DNA from: Nitrososphaerota archaeon
GTDB lineage: Archaea; Thermoproteota; Nitrososphaeria; Nitrososphaerales; Nitrosopumilaceae
Assembly (NCBI GenBank): GCA_028820595.1
Contig: JAPPIP010000108.1
Span: 1 to 37,065 of the forward strand
Reading direction: 5' to 3'
Length of the DNA stretch: 37,065 bases
Program-made: the position numbers and the translations under genes
Notes under the pieces: model-generated
Told to the model about the DNA's origin: nothing
The model's database searches: none
The model's input: the letters and a program-made list of their open reading frames with translations, nothing else
Shown here: positions 1-8,473 of the stretch, piece after piece
Layout of the letters: each line of letters starts with the position of its first letter
Numbering within the stretch: the first letter of the stretch is position 1

Positions 1-110
1 AAAAAAAAATTTTTTTTATTATAATATAAACAAACGGGGGGGGGGGGGGGTCCCCCCCCCCCCTCTCCCCCCCCTCCCCCCCCGGCCGCCCCCCCCCCCC
101 CCCCACCGGT
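1..110. repeat. Homopolymer/low-complexity terminus (A9, T8, G15, then C-rich runs)
   Basis: Direct reading: A run 1-9, T run 10-17, G run 36-50, long C runs from 52. Unlike the rest of the window; likely a contig-end artefact. Confidence 0.75.
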
Positions 111-230
111 GCAATACCCGGCGCGCCATCAGGATTCCGCGCCAGAGGCTCAATGCCACGAAATGCCCAGATGCTGTCCGGAACCGGCCAGGACATACGG
201 CATGCGCCACGAACTGCTTTTAATCTACCA

Positions 231-446
231 ATGCACATCCCGTCTGTGGACAAGCAGTTTGCGGCGGCAGTCATACTGATAATATTCGGTTTTGCCCTGA
301 CTCAGATGGGCGGCGGGGGGCAGGGCGGCGCAGACCAGAGCATGCCGTTTCTGGCGGGACTTGGAGTCGGGACCATCGCCATTGCGTCGTTCTGGATAGT
401 GATGAGGATCATAGCGGACATCAAGAAGAACCGCACGGGGCAGTGA
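231..446 (+). CDS. Small membrane protein, hypothetical (two predicted TM segments)
   Basis: ORF 153..446; the likely start is the internal ATG at 231 (MHIPSVDKQFAAAVILIIFGFALTQMG...FLAGLGVGTIAIASFWIVMRI). Two hydrophobic stretches. Confidence 0.5.
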   Translation: MHIPSVDKQFAAAVILIIFGFALTQMGGGGQGGADQSMPFLAGLGVGTIAIASFWIVMRIIADIKKNRTGQ

Positions 447-646
447 CTACAGGCGCGGCGACTGCAAGCGTTCGTCGCGCTTGGCCGCGCGCGTCCGCGG
501 CGGCGCGCACTGCAGGCGGCGCGCGACGGCACAAGGTTTTGACGGCATGCGCCCGGATCGGTTAGAGCCTTATGCCCACAATTGCAGATGCAGGACGCGC
601 CCAAGCGTAAGTTAAGCCGGCCGGAACGTGCACTTTTAATATATTC

Positions 647-662
647 ATAAAATAATATAAAC
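647..662 (+). promoter_or_regulatory. Archaeal TATA box for the 683 gene
   Basis: AT-rich ATAAAATAATATAAAC centred about 27 bp upstream of the ATG at 683. Confidence 0.45.
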
Positions 663-682
663 GCCAGTGCGGTACGCACTGC

Positions 683-1207
683 ATGCCCGGCAGCGGATAT
701 TCTACAATCGGCCTCAAGCCGAGCATACTGGCGCTCCTCACAAGCGTTACGGACACGTTTTATCCGGGAATGTTCCTGCCAAGCACCCTGATAATTCTGA
801 TGAACGAGGTGAGGCTGGGACGGTATACGGTAAGGATGCACGGCCACAGGCTCGACCTCTCAGGCAAGTACAACACGCTGACCATACGCAACGACATAAA
901 GGAGTGGATCGACGGCCACCACAAGGAACACATGGAGGAGTACGCGTCAAAATACCGCATAAAGTGCTACTCGCACTTTGTCAGCTATTTTTTTGCAAAC
1001 CTGTTCGAGTCAAAGTTCGAGTCGCAGAACGGGATCATACGGCTGCAGGAGTCGGACTTTGAGTGGCTTCACTCGGAGTACGAGTCGCACCGTGCCGCGG
1101 CAGCAGGGTCAGGGAACGGCCATATGACCTTTGACAGGTTTGCCGACGTGTACGTAAACAACATCCTGCAAAAGATGAGAACCGCAAAGAAGATCCTCTC
1201 TGCCTGA
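683..1207 (+). CDS. Hypothetical protein (174 aa)
   Basis: Intact ORF with TATA box about 27 bp upstream of the ATG; no family recognised. Confidence 0.7.
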   Translation: MPGSGYSTIGLKPSILALLTSVTDTFYPGMFLPSTLIILMNEVRLGRYTVRMHGHRLDLSGKYNTLTIRNDIKEWIDGHHKEHMEEYASKYRIKCYSHFVSYFFANLFESKFESQNGIIRLQESDFEWLHSEYESHRAAAAGSGNGHMTFDRFADVYVNNILQKMRTAKKILSA

Positions 1208-1211
1208 GCCG

Positions 1212-1466
1212 TCACAGCGGCGTCATGGTGTCGATCAGTCTGGCGTTTGTAACCTGGCAATCTTTTTCCTGTATCTCGAGGTCCACGGTATACTTTAGCC
1301 CGCCACGCATAAAGTTCACCTGCACGTCCCACGCCACGCGCGGCCCCTTTTCAGGTATCTGAAACGTCTCGTTGACCCTAAAGTCGGATATCGCGTCGCC
1401 GTACAGGGACGTGATGACGCGCCTGGACTCGCGCTCTATGTCCGCCGGCGTGCTTACCGCAACCAT
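1212..1466 (-). CDS. Hypothetical protein (84 aa)
   Basis: Intact ORF MVAVSTPADIERESRRVITSLYGDAISDFRVNETF...; convergent with 683..1207 with a 4-bp gap. Confidence 0.6.
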   Translation of the reverse strand: MVAVSTPADIERESRRVITSLYGDAISDFRVNETFQIPEKGPRVAWDVQVNFMRGGLKYTVDLEIQEKDCQVTNARLIDTMTPL

Positions 1467-1636
1467 GCATGTGGTATGGCATGGTATGTTATAAGATTTT
1501 TGTCACTGCCGTGTTGTTGCAAATTATACATAATATTCTCTGGCCGGCCGCCTGCGTACAGTACGAATTGCCTGTCGGGCGGCGCCGTGAATTGCGCGGG
1601 CGCGCATTCTGCATTAATTATGGCGGCAGTCATCGG

Positions 1637-2890
1637 CTATCTTGTCTCCCCTTCCCCCCCTTTTGCGGCCCCTTTTTGCGCCTTTGTGATTTTTTCCACA
1701 ACCTTGTCCCGGTAGTACTCGGCGGTGCGGTTGCCGGGATCAAGCGCGAGCGCCTTTTCGTACGACAGGAGCGCCTCGTCGTACCGCTCCAGCAGGTACA
1801 GCAGCTTTCCGCGATAACTGTGCGCGTACGCGTACCCCGGATCCGCGTCGATGGCCAGATCGCAGTATTCAAGGGCCTCCGCATGCCGCTTGCGGTGCTC
1901 CAGGATCCAGACCATGCTGCACAGGGCCTTGGGGTTAGAGGGGTCGGCGCGTATCGCAGCGTCGCAAAAGAACGCGGCCGCGGCATGCTGCTTTAGCGAG
2001 TGCAGCGCGATCCCCTTGCTGTAAAGGGCCCTGACGTTCCTCGGATCGTACTCGAGAATCCTGTCAAGGCACTCGACTGCCTTGCGGTACAGGCCGGTCC
2101 GGTCATACAGGAAGCTCAGGTTGAGGCGGGCCTCGGTGCAGTGCGGGTCGATATGTATGGCCTTCTCATAGAGCGGGACCACGTCCTTTGAGGGAAGCCC
2201 TGCATAGTCAAGCGTCCAGCCCTTTGCCACGAGCGCGTCCGTGTTCTCCGGGTTCAGACGCAGCGCCCTTGTGTACATCTCCACCGCCTTCTCGTGCCTT
2301 TTCTGCCGTGACAGTGCCTTGCCCTGTTCGTACAGTGCGGCGGACTGCCCGGCCTCGGCCTTCCTTGCATCGTCCAGGGCCGATATGGACTCGGCGTCCC
2401 TGTGCATCCGGCCCAGGACGCGGCTCCTGCAGTAGTGGGCCTGCGCGTGGCTGCCGCCGCTTCTCGATATCACCCCGTCAAGCATCGCAATCGCCTCGTC
2501 GTGACCCCCGAGTCCGCTCCTGCAGAGGGCCGAGTATGCCACCGCGTCGTCATACGTGGCATCTATTGCAAGGATCCTCTCAAAGTGTGCAAGGGCCTCC
2601 GCGTACTTGTGCTGCTTTTCGAGCGCGAGTCCCAGGCCCTGCAGGGCGTCTATGTCGGAGGGATCGGACTCGACTATCTCCGCATAGCAGCGTTCGGAGT
2701 CGTCGTACCGTCCAGTCTGGTAGTGTATGCCCGCAATGTGCATCAGGGCGGTCCCGTTGTGCGGGTTTATGCTCAAGGCCTTTGCGAACCGGGAAGCCGC
2801 CTTTGAGAGCTGCCCGTACCGCTCGCACCGGAGTCCCTCGTTTATGTGGCGCCACTCGTTTACGCCGCGCCCCTTTCCTGCAAATACCAC
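1637..2890 (-). CDS. TPR-repeat protein
   Basis: Repeated 34-residue TPR-like pattern (A..H...L.ID..Y.DA....; ALSINPHNGTALMHIAGIHYQTGRYDDSERCYAEIVESDP). TATA-like AAAGTTATAAG about 26 bp upstream. Confidence 0.85.
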   Translation of the reverse strand: MVFAGKGRGVNEWRHINEGLRCERYGQLSKAASRFAKALSINPHNGTALMHIAGIHYQTGRYDDSERCYAEIVESDPSDIDALQGLGLALEKQHKYAEALAHFERILAIDATYDDAVAYSALCRSGLGGHDEAIAMLDGVISRSGGSHAQAHYCRSRVLGRMHRDAESISALDDARKAEAGQSAALYEQGKALSRQKRHEKAVEMYTRALRLNPENTDALVAKGWTLDYAGLPSKDVVPLYEKAIHIDPHCTEARLNLSFLYDRTGLYRKAVECLDRILEYDPRNVRALYSKGIALHSLKQHAAAAFFCDAAIRADPSNPKALCSMVWILEHRKRHAEALEYCDLAIDADPGYAYAHSYRGKLLYLLERYDEALLSYEKALALDPGNRTAEYYRDKVVEKITKAQKGAAKGGEGETR

Positions 2891-3050
2891 GCGCGAGCTG
2901 GTAGGCGCACGCGCTTATAACTTTGGATGCTGCCGCGCGGACGGCCGTCTGCCATCATACGATCCTGCGCGCCTTGTCGGCGCCGCGGCGCGCATGCGTA
3001 CTTTACTTGGAATCTTTATTTATCCACAATGCGTCACATGATTGATTATC

Positions 3051-4166
3051 ATGGGGATGGAGTTTTACGGTGACGATTACCGGGGGGCCGACGTCGCGCC
3101 GTTTGTGGGAATAAACACATTTCTGCACCTTCCCTGGATCAGAAGCCATGCCGAGCTGGTAGATGCAAACCCCGACGTGGCGATAATAGGGGAGCCGTTT
3201 GACTTTGGCACCACGATACGGCCGGGCGCAAGGTACGGCCCGCGGGCCCTGCGCGCCGCGTCCACCATACCGTCCCCGCCGTACGAGCGGTTCAACATAG
3301 AGACCGGGGCCGACCCGTTTGGCACGTTCAGGACCGTGGACTACGGCGACGTGCAGGTCTCGCCGGGCGACGTGATAGAGTCACACAAGAGGATGACTGC
3401 AAAGGTAAAGGAGGTGCTCGAGCAGGACGGCATACCGGTCATGCTCGGGGGGGACCACTCCATAACGTATGCCAACGTAAGGGCGTTTGCAAAAAAGTAC
3501 AAGCGGATAGGCATGATACACTTTGACACGCACGCGGACTGCGCGCCGCAGGGCCTGACCGGCTACAAGTACGACCACGGGGCCCACATACGCCGCATAA
3601 TGGAGATCGGCTGCATGAAGGGGCGCAACTACTCGCTTGTGGGACCGCGCGGATACTGGCCGGGGCCGGACCTCTACAAGTGGATGTCCGACCAGGACTT
3701 TCAATGGTTTACGATGCTAGACGTGGAGGAGATGGGCATAGACTATATCGCAAAGGAGATTGCGGACCGCGCAAACGACGGGACGGACGCGGTATACCTG
3801 AGCTGGGACATAGACTCGTTTGACCCCGCATACGCCCCCGGCACCGGGGAGCCGGAGCCCAACGGGCTGACATCCAGGGAGGGCATCCGCATGATCAGGC
3901 TGCTCTCGAAATCCTTTGACCCGGACCGCTTTGCGATGGATCTGGTGGAGGTCGCGCCGGCGTACGACGTCAGCGACAACAGCTCGTACAACGGCGGGAT
4001 CACCTCGGGCCTTGGCCAGCGGCTGATAGTGGAGCTGCTGGCGGGACTCTCGCTTACAAAGAGGGGGCTTGAGGGCGGCAGCCCCGTCAGGCCGAGGGAC
4101 TATCGCGGTACGGGCAACACGTACAACTTTGGAAACCCACGGGCGGAGATTCCTGATCGCGGTTGA
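3051..4166 (+). CDS. Ureohydrolase (arginase/agmatinase/guanidinase superfamily)
   Basis: Metal-binding motifs GGDHS, HFDTHAD and SWDIDSFDPAYAPGTGEPEP. TATA-like TTTATTTAT at about 3015-3023. ORF track start is TTG 3042; ATG 3051 or 3057 is more likely. Confidence 0.88.
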   Translation: MGMEFYGDDYRGADVAPFVGINTFLHLPWIRSHAELVDANPDVAIIGEPFDFGTTIRPGARYGPRALRAASTIPSPPYERFNIETGADPFGTFRTVDYGDVQVSPGDVIESHKRMTAKVKEVLEQDGIPVMLGGDHSITYANVRAFAKKYKRIGMIHFDTHADCAPQGLTGYKYDHGAHIRRIMEIGCMKGRNYSLVGPRGYWPGPDLYKWMSDQDFQWFTMLDVEEMGIDYIAKEIADRANDGTDAVYLSWDIDSFDPAYAPGTGEPEPNGLTSREGIRMIRLLSKSFDPDRFAMDLVEVAPAYDVSDNSSYNGGITSGLGQRLIVELLAGLSLTKRGLEGGSPVRPRDYRGTGNTYNFGNPRAEIPDRG

Positions 4167-4681
4167 CGCGTGATACACACAGCAGCCGCCTCCTGCAGTG
4201 CACCATCCGGGTAACCGCGCGGGGAGCAGACAGGGACATGGGCCCGCTGACCAGGCGGTACGACATCAGGGACAGAAGCGACGAGGAGATGCTTGCGGCA
4301 GCGGCCGACTCGATCCGGAACATGATCGCCGGCAACCGCAGGATAAACATCAACGACGTCATGCTGCTGTACGGGGCATGCGCGTACTCGTCTGCGGCAG
4401 CAGACCGCCAGGACTCGCGTACGCCTGCAATCGAGGAGGGGCTGCCGGACATGCTGTCTGACCACCAGGTGATGATCGGCGTGCCGGACATGATCAAGCG
4501 CCTTGAGATCGGCATCACGGACAGGACAGGAGGCGACGCGGCAAATATTGTGATACAGGATCCAATCAGGCCCGCACCATACATGAAACGGGGATTGAGT
4601 CAGGGACAGCCATCAGCATCGCCAGCATCATTGTTTAGCAACAGCAGTGGCGGCAGGATGATCTCGGGGGAGATGCCATGA
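4163..4681 (+). CDS. Divergent urease gamma (UreA)-like protein
   Basis: Alignment by eye to the UreA in this window: NRRININDVMLLYGACAYSSAAADRQDSRTPAIEEGLPDMLSDHQVMIGVPDMIKRLEIGITDRTGGDAANIVIQDPI versus [73 protein letters not shown]. Start may be GTG 4163 (overlapping the upstream stop) or ATG 4238. Confidence 0.65.
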   Translation: MTRDTHSSRLLQCTIRVTARGADRDMGPLTRRYDIRDRSDEEMLAAAADSIRNMIAGNRRININDVMLLYGACAYSSAAADRQDSRTPAIEEGLPDMLSDHQVMIGVPDMIKRLEIGITDRTGGDAANIVIQDPIRPAPYMKRGLSQGQPSASPASLFSNSSGGRMISGEMP

Positions 4682-5538
4682 CCGTGTTGGACGGGCTGCT
4701 TGCAGGCGCATACCATGCGCCGTATGCAGAGGCCCCCCTGCTGTTGCTGGGGGCCGGACTGCTGGTAGGGCTGTACCATGCATTGGAGCCGGATCACGTA
4801 ACCGCAATGCTGTCGTCCGTCAGACGGGGGCAGAGGGGGGAAGAGAAACAGAGTAAGAAGAGGGCGGGCATAACGGGCTCCATATCGGGCCTGTTATGGG
4901 GGTTCGGGCACGCGTCTAGCATATTTCTAGTGGCGGTGTTAGTCATCATACTGTCCGTAAACATCCCACACGAGCTGTTTGACATATTCGAGATGGGGGT
5001 GGGCGTGATGCTGATCCTGCTTGGAATATCGGCGATACGCGAGAGGGCCGGCGGCACAAAAGGGTGGACGCTGCCATTCCTGTCACGGCTTTGGGCCCAC
5101 TCGCACGTCCACACGCATGAGGACGGAACGACGCACTCCCATCCGCACAGCCACGACGACAAACGCGAGGGTGTGGGTGATGACGGCAGCATGAGCCACT
5201 CGCACAGCCACGTCCCGTACGTCATAGGATGCGTGCACGGCCTGGCCGGAAGCGGGGGGCTGGTGGTGTTGGCCCTGTCGGCCATGCCGGACGCAATAGC
5301 GTCGTCCGCGGCCGATGCCGGGGCGCTGCTGCCGCTGCCGCTATTGCTTGCGTCAGTGTTTGGCGCGGGATCGACGATCGGCATGGTACTGGTGGCGGGC
5401 GCCCTGTCACTACTGTTTGCGGCATGCGGCAGCACCAACACCGCAAGGAGGGCAATCCGGTACGCGTCAGGGGGAGCCGCCATACTGTTTGGCGCGTATA
5501 TCATTGCAAGCGGCGCGGCCGCAGCGCTGGGGATATAG
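4678..5538 (+). CDS. UreH/NicO/HupE-type nickel (cobalt) transporter with His-rich loop
   Basis: Signature HALEPDHVTAMLS, GFGHASSIFLVAV, multiple TM segments, and His-rich loop AHSHVHTHEDGTTHSHPHSHDDK...SHSHSH. ATGA overlap with the upstream gene. Confidence 0.82.
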   Translation: MTVLDGLLAGAYHAPYAEAPLLLLGAGLLVGLYHALEPDHVTAMLSSVRRGQRGEEKQSKKRAGITGSISGLLWGFGHASSIFLVAVLVIILSVNIPHELFDIFEMGVGVMLILLGISAIRERAGGTKGWTLPFLSRLWAHSHVHTHEDGTTHSHPHSHDDKREGVGDDGSMSHSHSHVPYVIGCVHGLAGSGGLVVLALSAMPDAIASSAADAGALLPLPLLLASVFGAGSTIGMVLVAGALSLLFAACGSTNTARRAIRYASGGAAILFGAYIIASGAAAALGI

Positions 5539-5571
5539 CGGTGTCATGCCAGGAAGCAACAGCCAAGAGTG

Positions 5572-6141
5572 CTAGCGGGTCGTAGTCTCCGGATTGGGCG
5601 ACTCGGGTCTGCCGCTGCCGCCCCCCACGTTTCCGCGGCCCAGTAGCAGGCTGCGCGACTTTAGCGTCTTTCGAATCAGGACGAACCCGAGCGCGGTCGT
5701 AATGGCGCCAAACAGGATGTGCGTCACGTTGGCATCCTCCCCGGTGGACATCATGGTAAAGCCCAGTCCAAGCAGCATCATCAGGCCGCCCAGTCCGGCA
5801 AAGATTATCATTACAAGGGGCAGCTTCTGCGGGGGCCTCGGCAGCTCGTTTTTTGATTTTGGCGCCGTGGGGACGGGAACGGCCCCGTTTGATACGGCCT
5901 CGTAGCAGACGTGGCAGTAGTTGTGGTGGGTGCCGCCCTTGTTGTACGGCTTCATAAAATAATAGTCGACGCCGCATAGATCGCACTTCCTGGCAGGGCT
6001 TACAATCTTGGCGTGCTTGTCAAACTCCTTGCCGAGCTCCAGCATGCAGGGCCTGCAATAGTAGCCCGGTATGCGCCACATGCGCTGGAACTTGTATTTC
6101 TTCCATCCAAGGGTGATGCCGCACCCGGCGCAGTGTGTCAC
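5572..6141 (-). CDS. Zinc-ribbon membrane protein, hypothetical
   Basis: Four CxxC motifs (CAGC, CRPC, CDLC, CHVC) followed by two hydrophobic segments. Confidence 0.7.
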   Translation of the reverse strand: MTHCAGCGITLGWKKYKFQRMWRIPGYYCRPCMLELGKEFDKHAKIVSPARKCDLCGVDYYFMKPYNKGGTHHNYCHVCYEAVSNGAVPVPTAPKSKNELPRPPQKLPLVMIIFAGLGGLMMLLGLGFTMMSTGEDANVTHILFGAITTALGFVLIRKTLKSRSLLLGRGNVGGGSGRPESPNPETTTR

Positions 6142-6147
6142 GAGGGA

Positions 6148-8391
6148 TCACGCCCCCGGTTTCGCCTCGTCGTCCTTTCCGCTTTTGGCGTCGTCGTCGT
6201 CGCCACCACTGTCGTCATCATCGCCACCACTGTCGTCATCATCGCCACCGCCGGCTTCATCGGCAGGATCATCCCCGACGGCCTCCTGCGCCCCGGATTC
6301 CGTGACGACCGTCTTCCTGCCCCTGGCGACCTGTGCGATTCCATGCCTCGCTTCTATGATGGGCAGCCCAACTATAAAAAAGGTCGCGGCGCTCACCCAT
6401 ACGACGGCTATGCCGACCCACAGGGAGTAGAATCCGATATCAAACACGTACCCGGAGAAGAACAGCGGCATGGGCCACGCTATGATCAGCACCAGGGTCA
6501 TGATCCCGCCTCCCTTGAGGCTGAACTTGAACGCGCGGCCAAGCGTCTTTTCGTCCGCGTCGAGCGCCGCCCTCTCGGCCTGGCTGATGTCCACCAGCTT
6601 TATCCTCTCCCTCATTATTGCCCAGTCGAACTTGGTCCTGCTTGCCAGGCTGCCCAGGCCCGCGATGGCGCCGCCCGTAAGTATGCCGGCGATATTACCG
6701 AAGAGCATAGAGTAGTTGTGTCCCAGGCTGGCAAGCGACACCTCGCCCCCGAACTCTGGCAGCGACGCGGCCACGCCGACCCACGTGCCCAGCGCCACGA
6801 AGAGCCCCGCAATCGCGCCTATCGTGGCGGCGTACTTGTTTGTGCGCTTCCACGTGATCGTCAGGGCTATCGGTATCACGGCAGAGCCGATCAGCACGCC
6901 CATCGCCAGGTATACGAATCCCAGTGACAGTCCCATGCTCAGCAGTATCACCGCGAGTCCCCCCATGCCCAGGCCGAACCCGATTATGGTGGCGCGCGAG
7001 ACCTTTAGCAGCTGCTTCCCCGACGCCGACGGGTTCTTGTACGTCCGGTACACGTCATACGTGATCAGCGACGAGACGGCGATCAGTTCGGCGGATCCCG
7101 CCGACGTCACGGCCATGAACAGCATGGTCAGCACCATAACGGCGCCCACCTCGCCCATCAGAACCGATGCGGCGGCGGGTACCGTAAGCCCGAGCTGGAC
7201 CTGCTCTGGTGTCAGGTCCACGCCAAGCGCGACGGCCGTGAGGCCCATTGTAGTTGCAAGCGTAAACGGAATGGCAAACCAGCAGGCGCCACCGAGGAGG
7301 AACCCCTTTACCGTGGACTGCGGGCGCGCGGCAATCGCGCGCTGCCAGTACGCCTGGTCCACAAACACGGTGCCAAAGTTGCCCACTATGTTGATCACGC
7401 CGAATATCAGCCCGCCGATGGACGCCATGGTGAGGTAGGCGCCCGCCGCGTTGCCCTCCACCGGGTTTATGCGCGCGGCCTCGACGAGCTTGTCGTACAT
7501 CCCCTCGATGCCGCCCGTAACGGGGCTGATAAAGTAGACCGTGCTGACGAATATCAGTATCACGATGAATATGATTATGGTATGCATGTAGTCTGCAACG
7601 AACGTGGCCTTTAGCCCGCCGACCAGCGTGTATATCATCACGCCTATCGGGATCAGGAACGCGGCAAGCGAGATGTCCATGCCGGTCAGCCCGTTGACGA
7701 CTGCCGCCCCGCCGAGCAGCAGCATGGCTGTAACTATCATGTTTGTCATCAGGGCGAACACGAGAAAGACCCGGTGGGCGCCTCCGCCGTACCTGGCCCT
7801 TATGATCTCCAGGAACGTGTGTGCGTTGGGCGCCTTGCGCTTGAGCTCTATTGCCAGTATGCCGAAGAGAAGGACCTGTATGGACGCGCCTGCCGCATAC
7901 CAGAACGGGCCGCTTACCCCGTACTGGTAGGCGACCGTCGACGACTGCAGCAGCGTGGCGGCCCACGTCCAGGCAGACACAATGGCAGCCGCAGTAAGGC
8001 CTGTTTTGATCACCCTGCCCGCCGTGTTGAACCACTCGGAGGTCTGGGAGACGCCCAGGTATCGTTCCTCCACCTTTGTCTCGATCGTGATTACGATCGC
8101 GAACACGGCGCCGAGGCCCACAACTATGAACCAGCCCCAGCTCTCGTCGAGCACGTCGCCTATCGCGAATCCTTCCGCGATGGCACCGGCGCCAAACGCC
8201 GGGTTTGGGACGCAGGATATAGCCAGTACGGCGACCAGCGCCACTGCCGCAGACGGCAAAAACGCCTGCCGGGACATGATCGCCTTTTTGTTAGCAGCTG
8301 CAGCAGACGCAACCGATTCAAGCGGCGCCACCACTGATGCCGTTATCGTAGAGAGGGTGGTAGTCGCAGGCTGTCCGCGCTCCATGCGCAT
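6148..8391 (-). CDS. Sodium:solute symporter (SSS) family, probable urea transporter
   Basis: 13-14 TM-like SSS protein (TSEWFNTAGRVIKTGLTAAAIVSAWTWAATLLQSS, NIVGNFGTVFVDQAYWQRAIAAR); adjacent to urease. Acidic tail SGGDDDDSGGDDDDSGGDDDD. The true start may be internal (ATG 8385 or 8277, the latter giving a signal-peptide-like N-terminus). Confidence 0.85.
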   Translation of the reverse strand: MRMERGQPATTTLSTITASVVAPLESVASAAAANKKAIMSRQAFLPSAAVALVAVLAISCVPNPAFGAGAIAEGFAIGDVLDESWGWFIVVGLGAVFAIVITIETKVEERYLGVSQTSEWFNTAGRVIKTGLTAAAIVSAWTWAATLLQSSTVAYQYGVSGPFWYAAGASIQVLLFGILAIELKRKAPNAHTFLEIIRARYGGGAHRVFLVFALMTNMIVTAMLLLGGAAVVNGLTGMDISLAAFLIPIGVMIYTLVGGLKATFVADYMHTIIIFIVILIFVSTVYFISPVTGGIEGMYDKLVEAARINPVEGNAAGAYLTMASIGGLIFGVINIVGNFGTVFVDQAYWQRAIAARPQSTVKGFLLGGACWFAIPFTLATTMGLTAVALGVDLTPEQVQLGLTVPAAASVLMGEVGAVMVLTMLFMAVTSAGSAELIAVSSLITYDVYRTYKNPSASGKQLLKVSRATIIGFGLGMGGLAVILLSMGLSLGFVYLAMGVLIGSAVIPIALTITWKRTNKYAATIGAIAGLFVALGTWVGVAASLPEFGGEVSLASLGHNYSMLFGNIAGILTGGAIAGLGSLASRTKFDWAIMRERIKLVDISQAERAALDADEKTLGRAFKFSLKGGGIMTLVLIIAWPMPLFFSGYVFDIGFYSLWVGIAVVWVSAATFFIVGLPIIEARHGIAQVARGRKTVVTESGAQEAVGDDPADEAGGGDDDDSGGDDDDSGGDDDDAKSGKDDEAKPGA
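6190..6250. repeat. 21-bp tandem repeat encoding (SGGDDDD)n at the symporter C-terminus
   Basis: Near-perfect repeats of GTCGTCATCATCGCCACCACT. Confidence 0.8.
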
Positions 8392-8435
8392 ACGTGCGGC
8401 CTGCCGGCCCCATATGCGTTCAAACCGTATCTCGC

Positions 8436-8444
8436 CTTATATAC
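8436..8444 (-). promoter_or_regulatory. TATA box (GTATATAAG on the minus strand) upstream of the SSS symporter
   Basis: Minus-strand sequence TTTTTTGTATATAAGGCGAG between ureC and the symporter. Confidence 0.6.
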
Positions 8445-8468
8445 AAAAAACTAGTCGATGTCGACTAG
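8445..8468 (-). terminator. Dyad CTAGTCGA-CA-TCGACTAG followed by T6 downstream of ureC
   Basis: Perfect 8-bp inverted repeat at 8451-8468, and on the minus strand six T's immediately after it, just downstream of the ureC stop (8474). Could instead be an operator. Confidence 0.5.
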
Positions 8469-8473
8469 GAATC

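Noticed and set aside
19-210. 63-aa ORF encoding GGGGGGRGGRGG
   Set aside because: Generated by the C-run homopolymers at the contig end.
540-600. tRNA-like fragment (GCCCGGATCGGTTAGAGCCTTATGCCC)
   Set aside because: No complete acceptor, anticodon and T arms could be assembled; probably chance similarity.
2188-2904. 238-aa + strand ORF opposite the TPR gene
   Set aside because: Arg/Pro/Ser-rich antisense frame; the TPR periodicity is on the minus strand.
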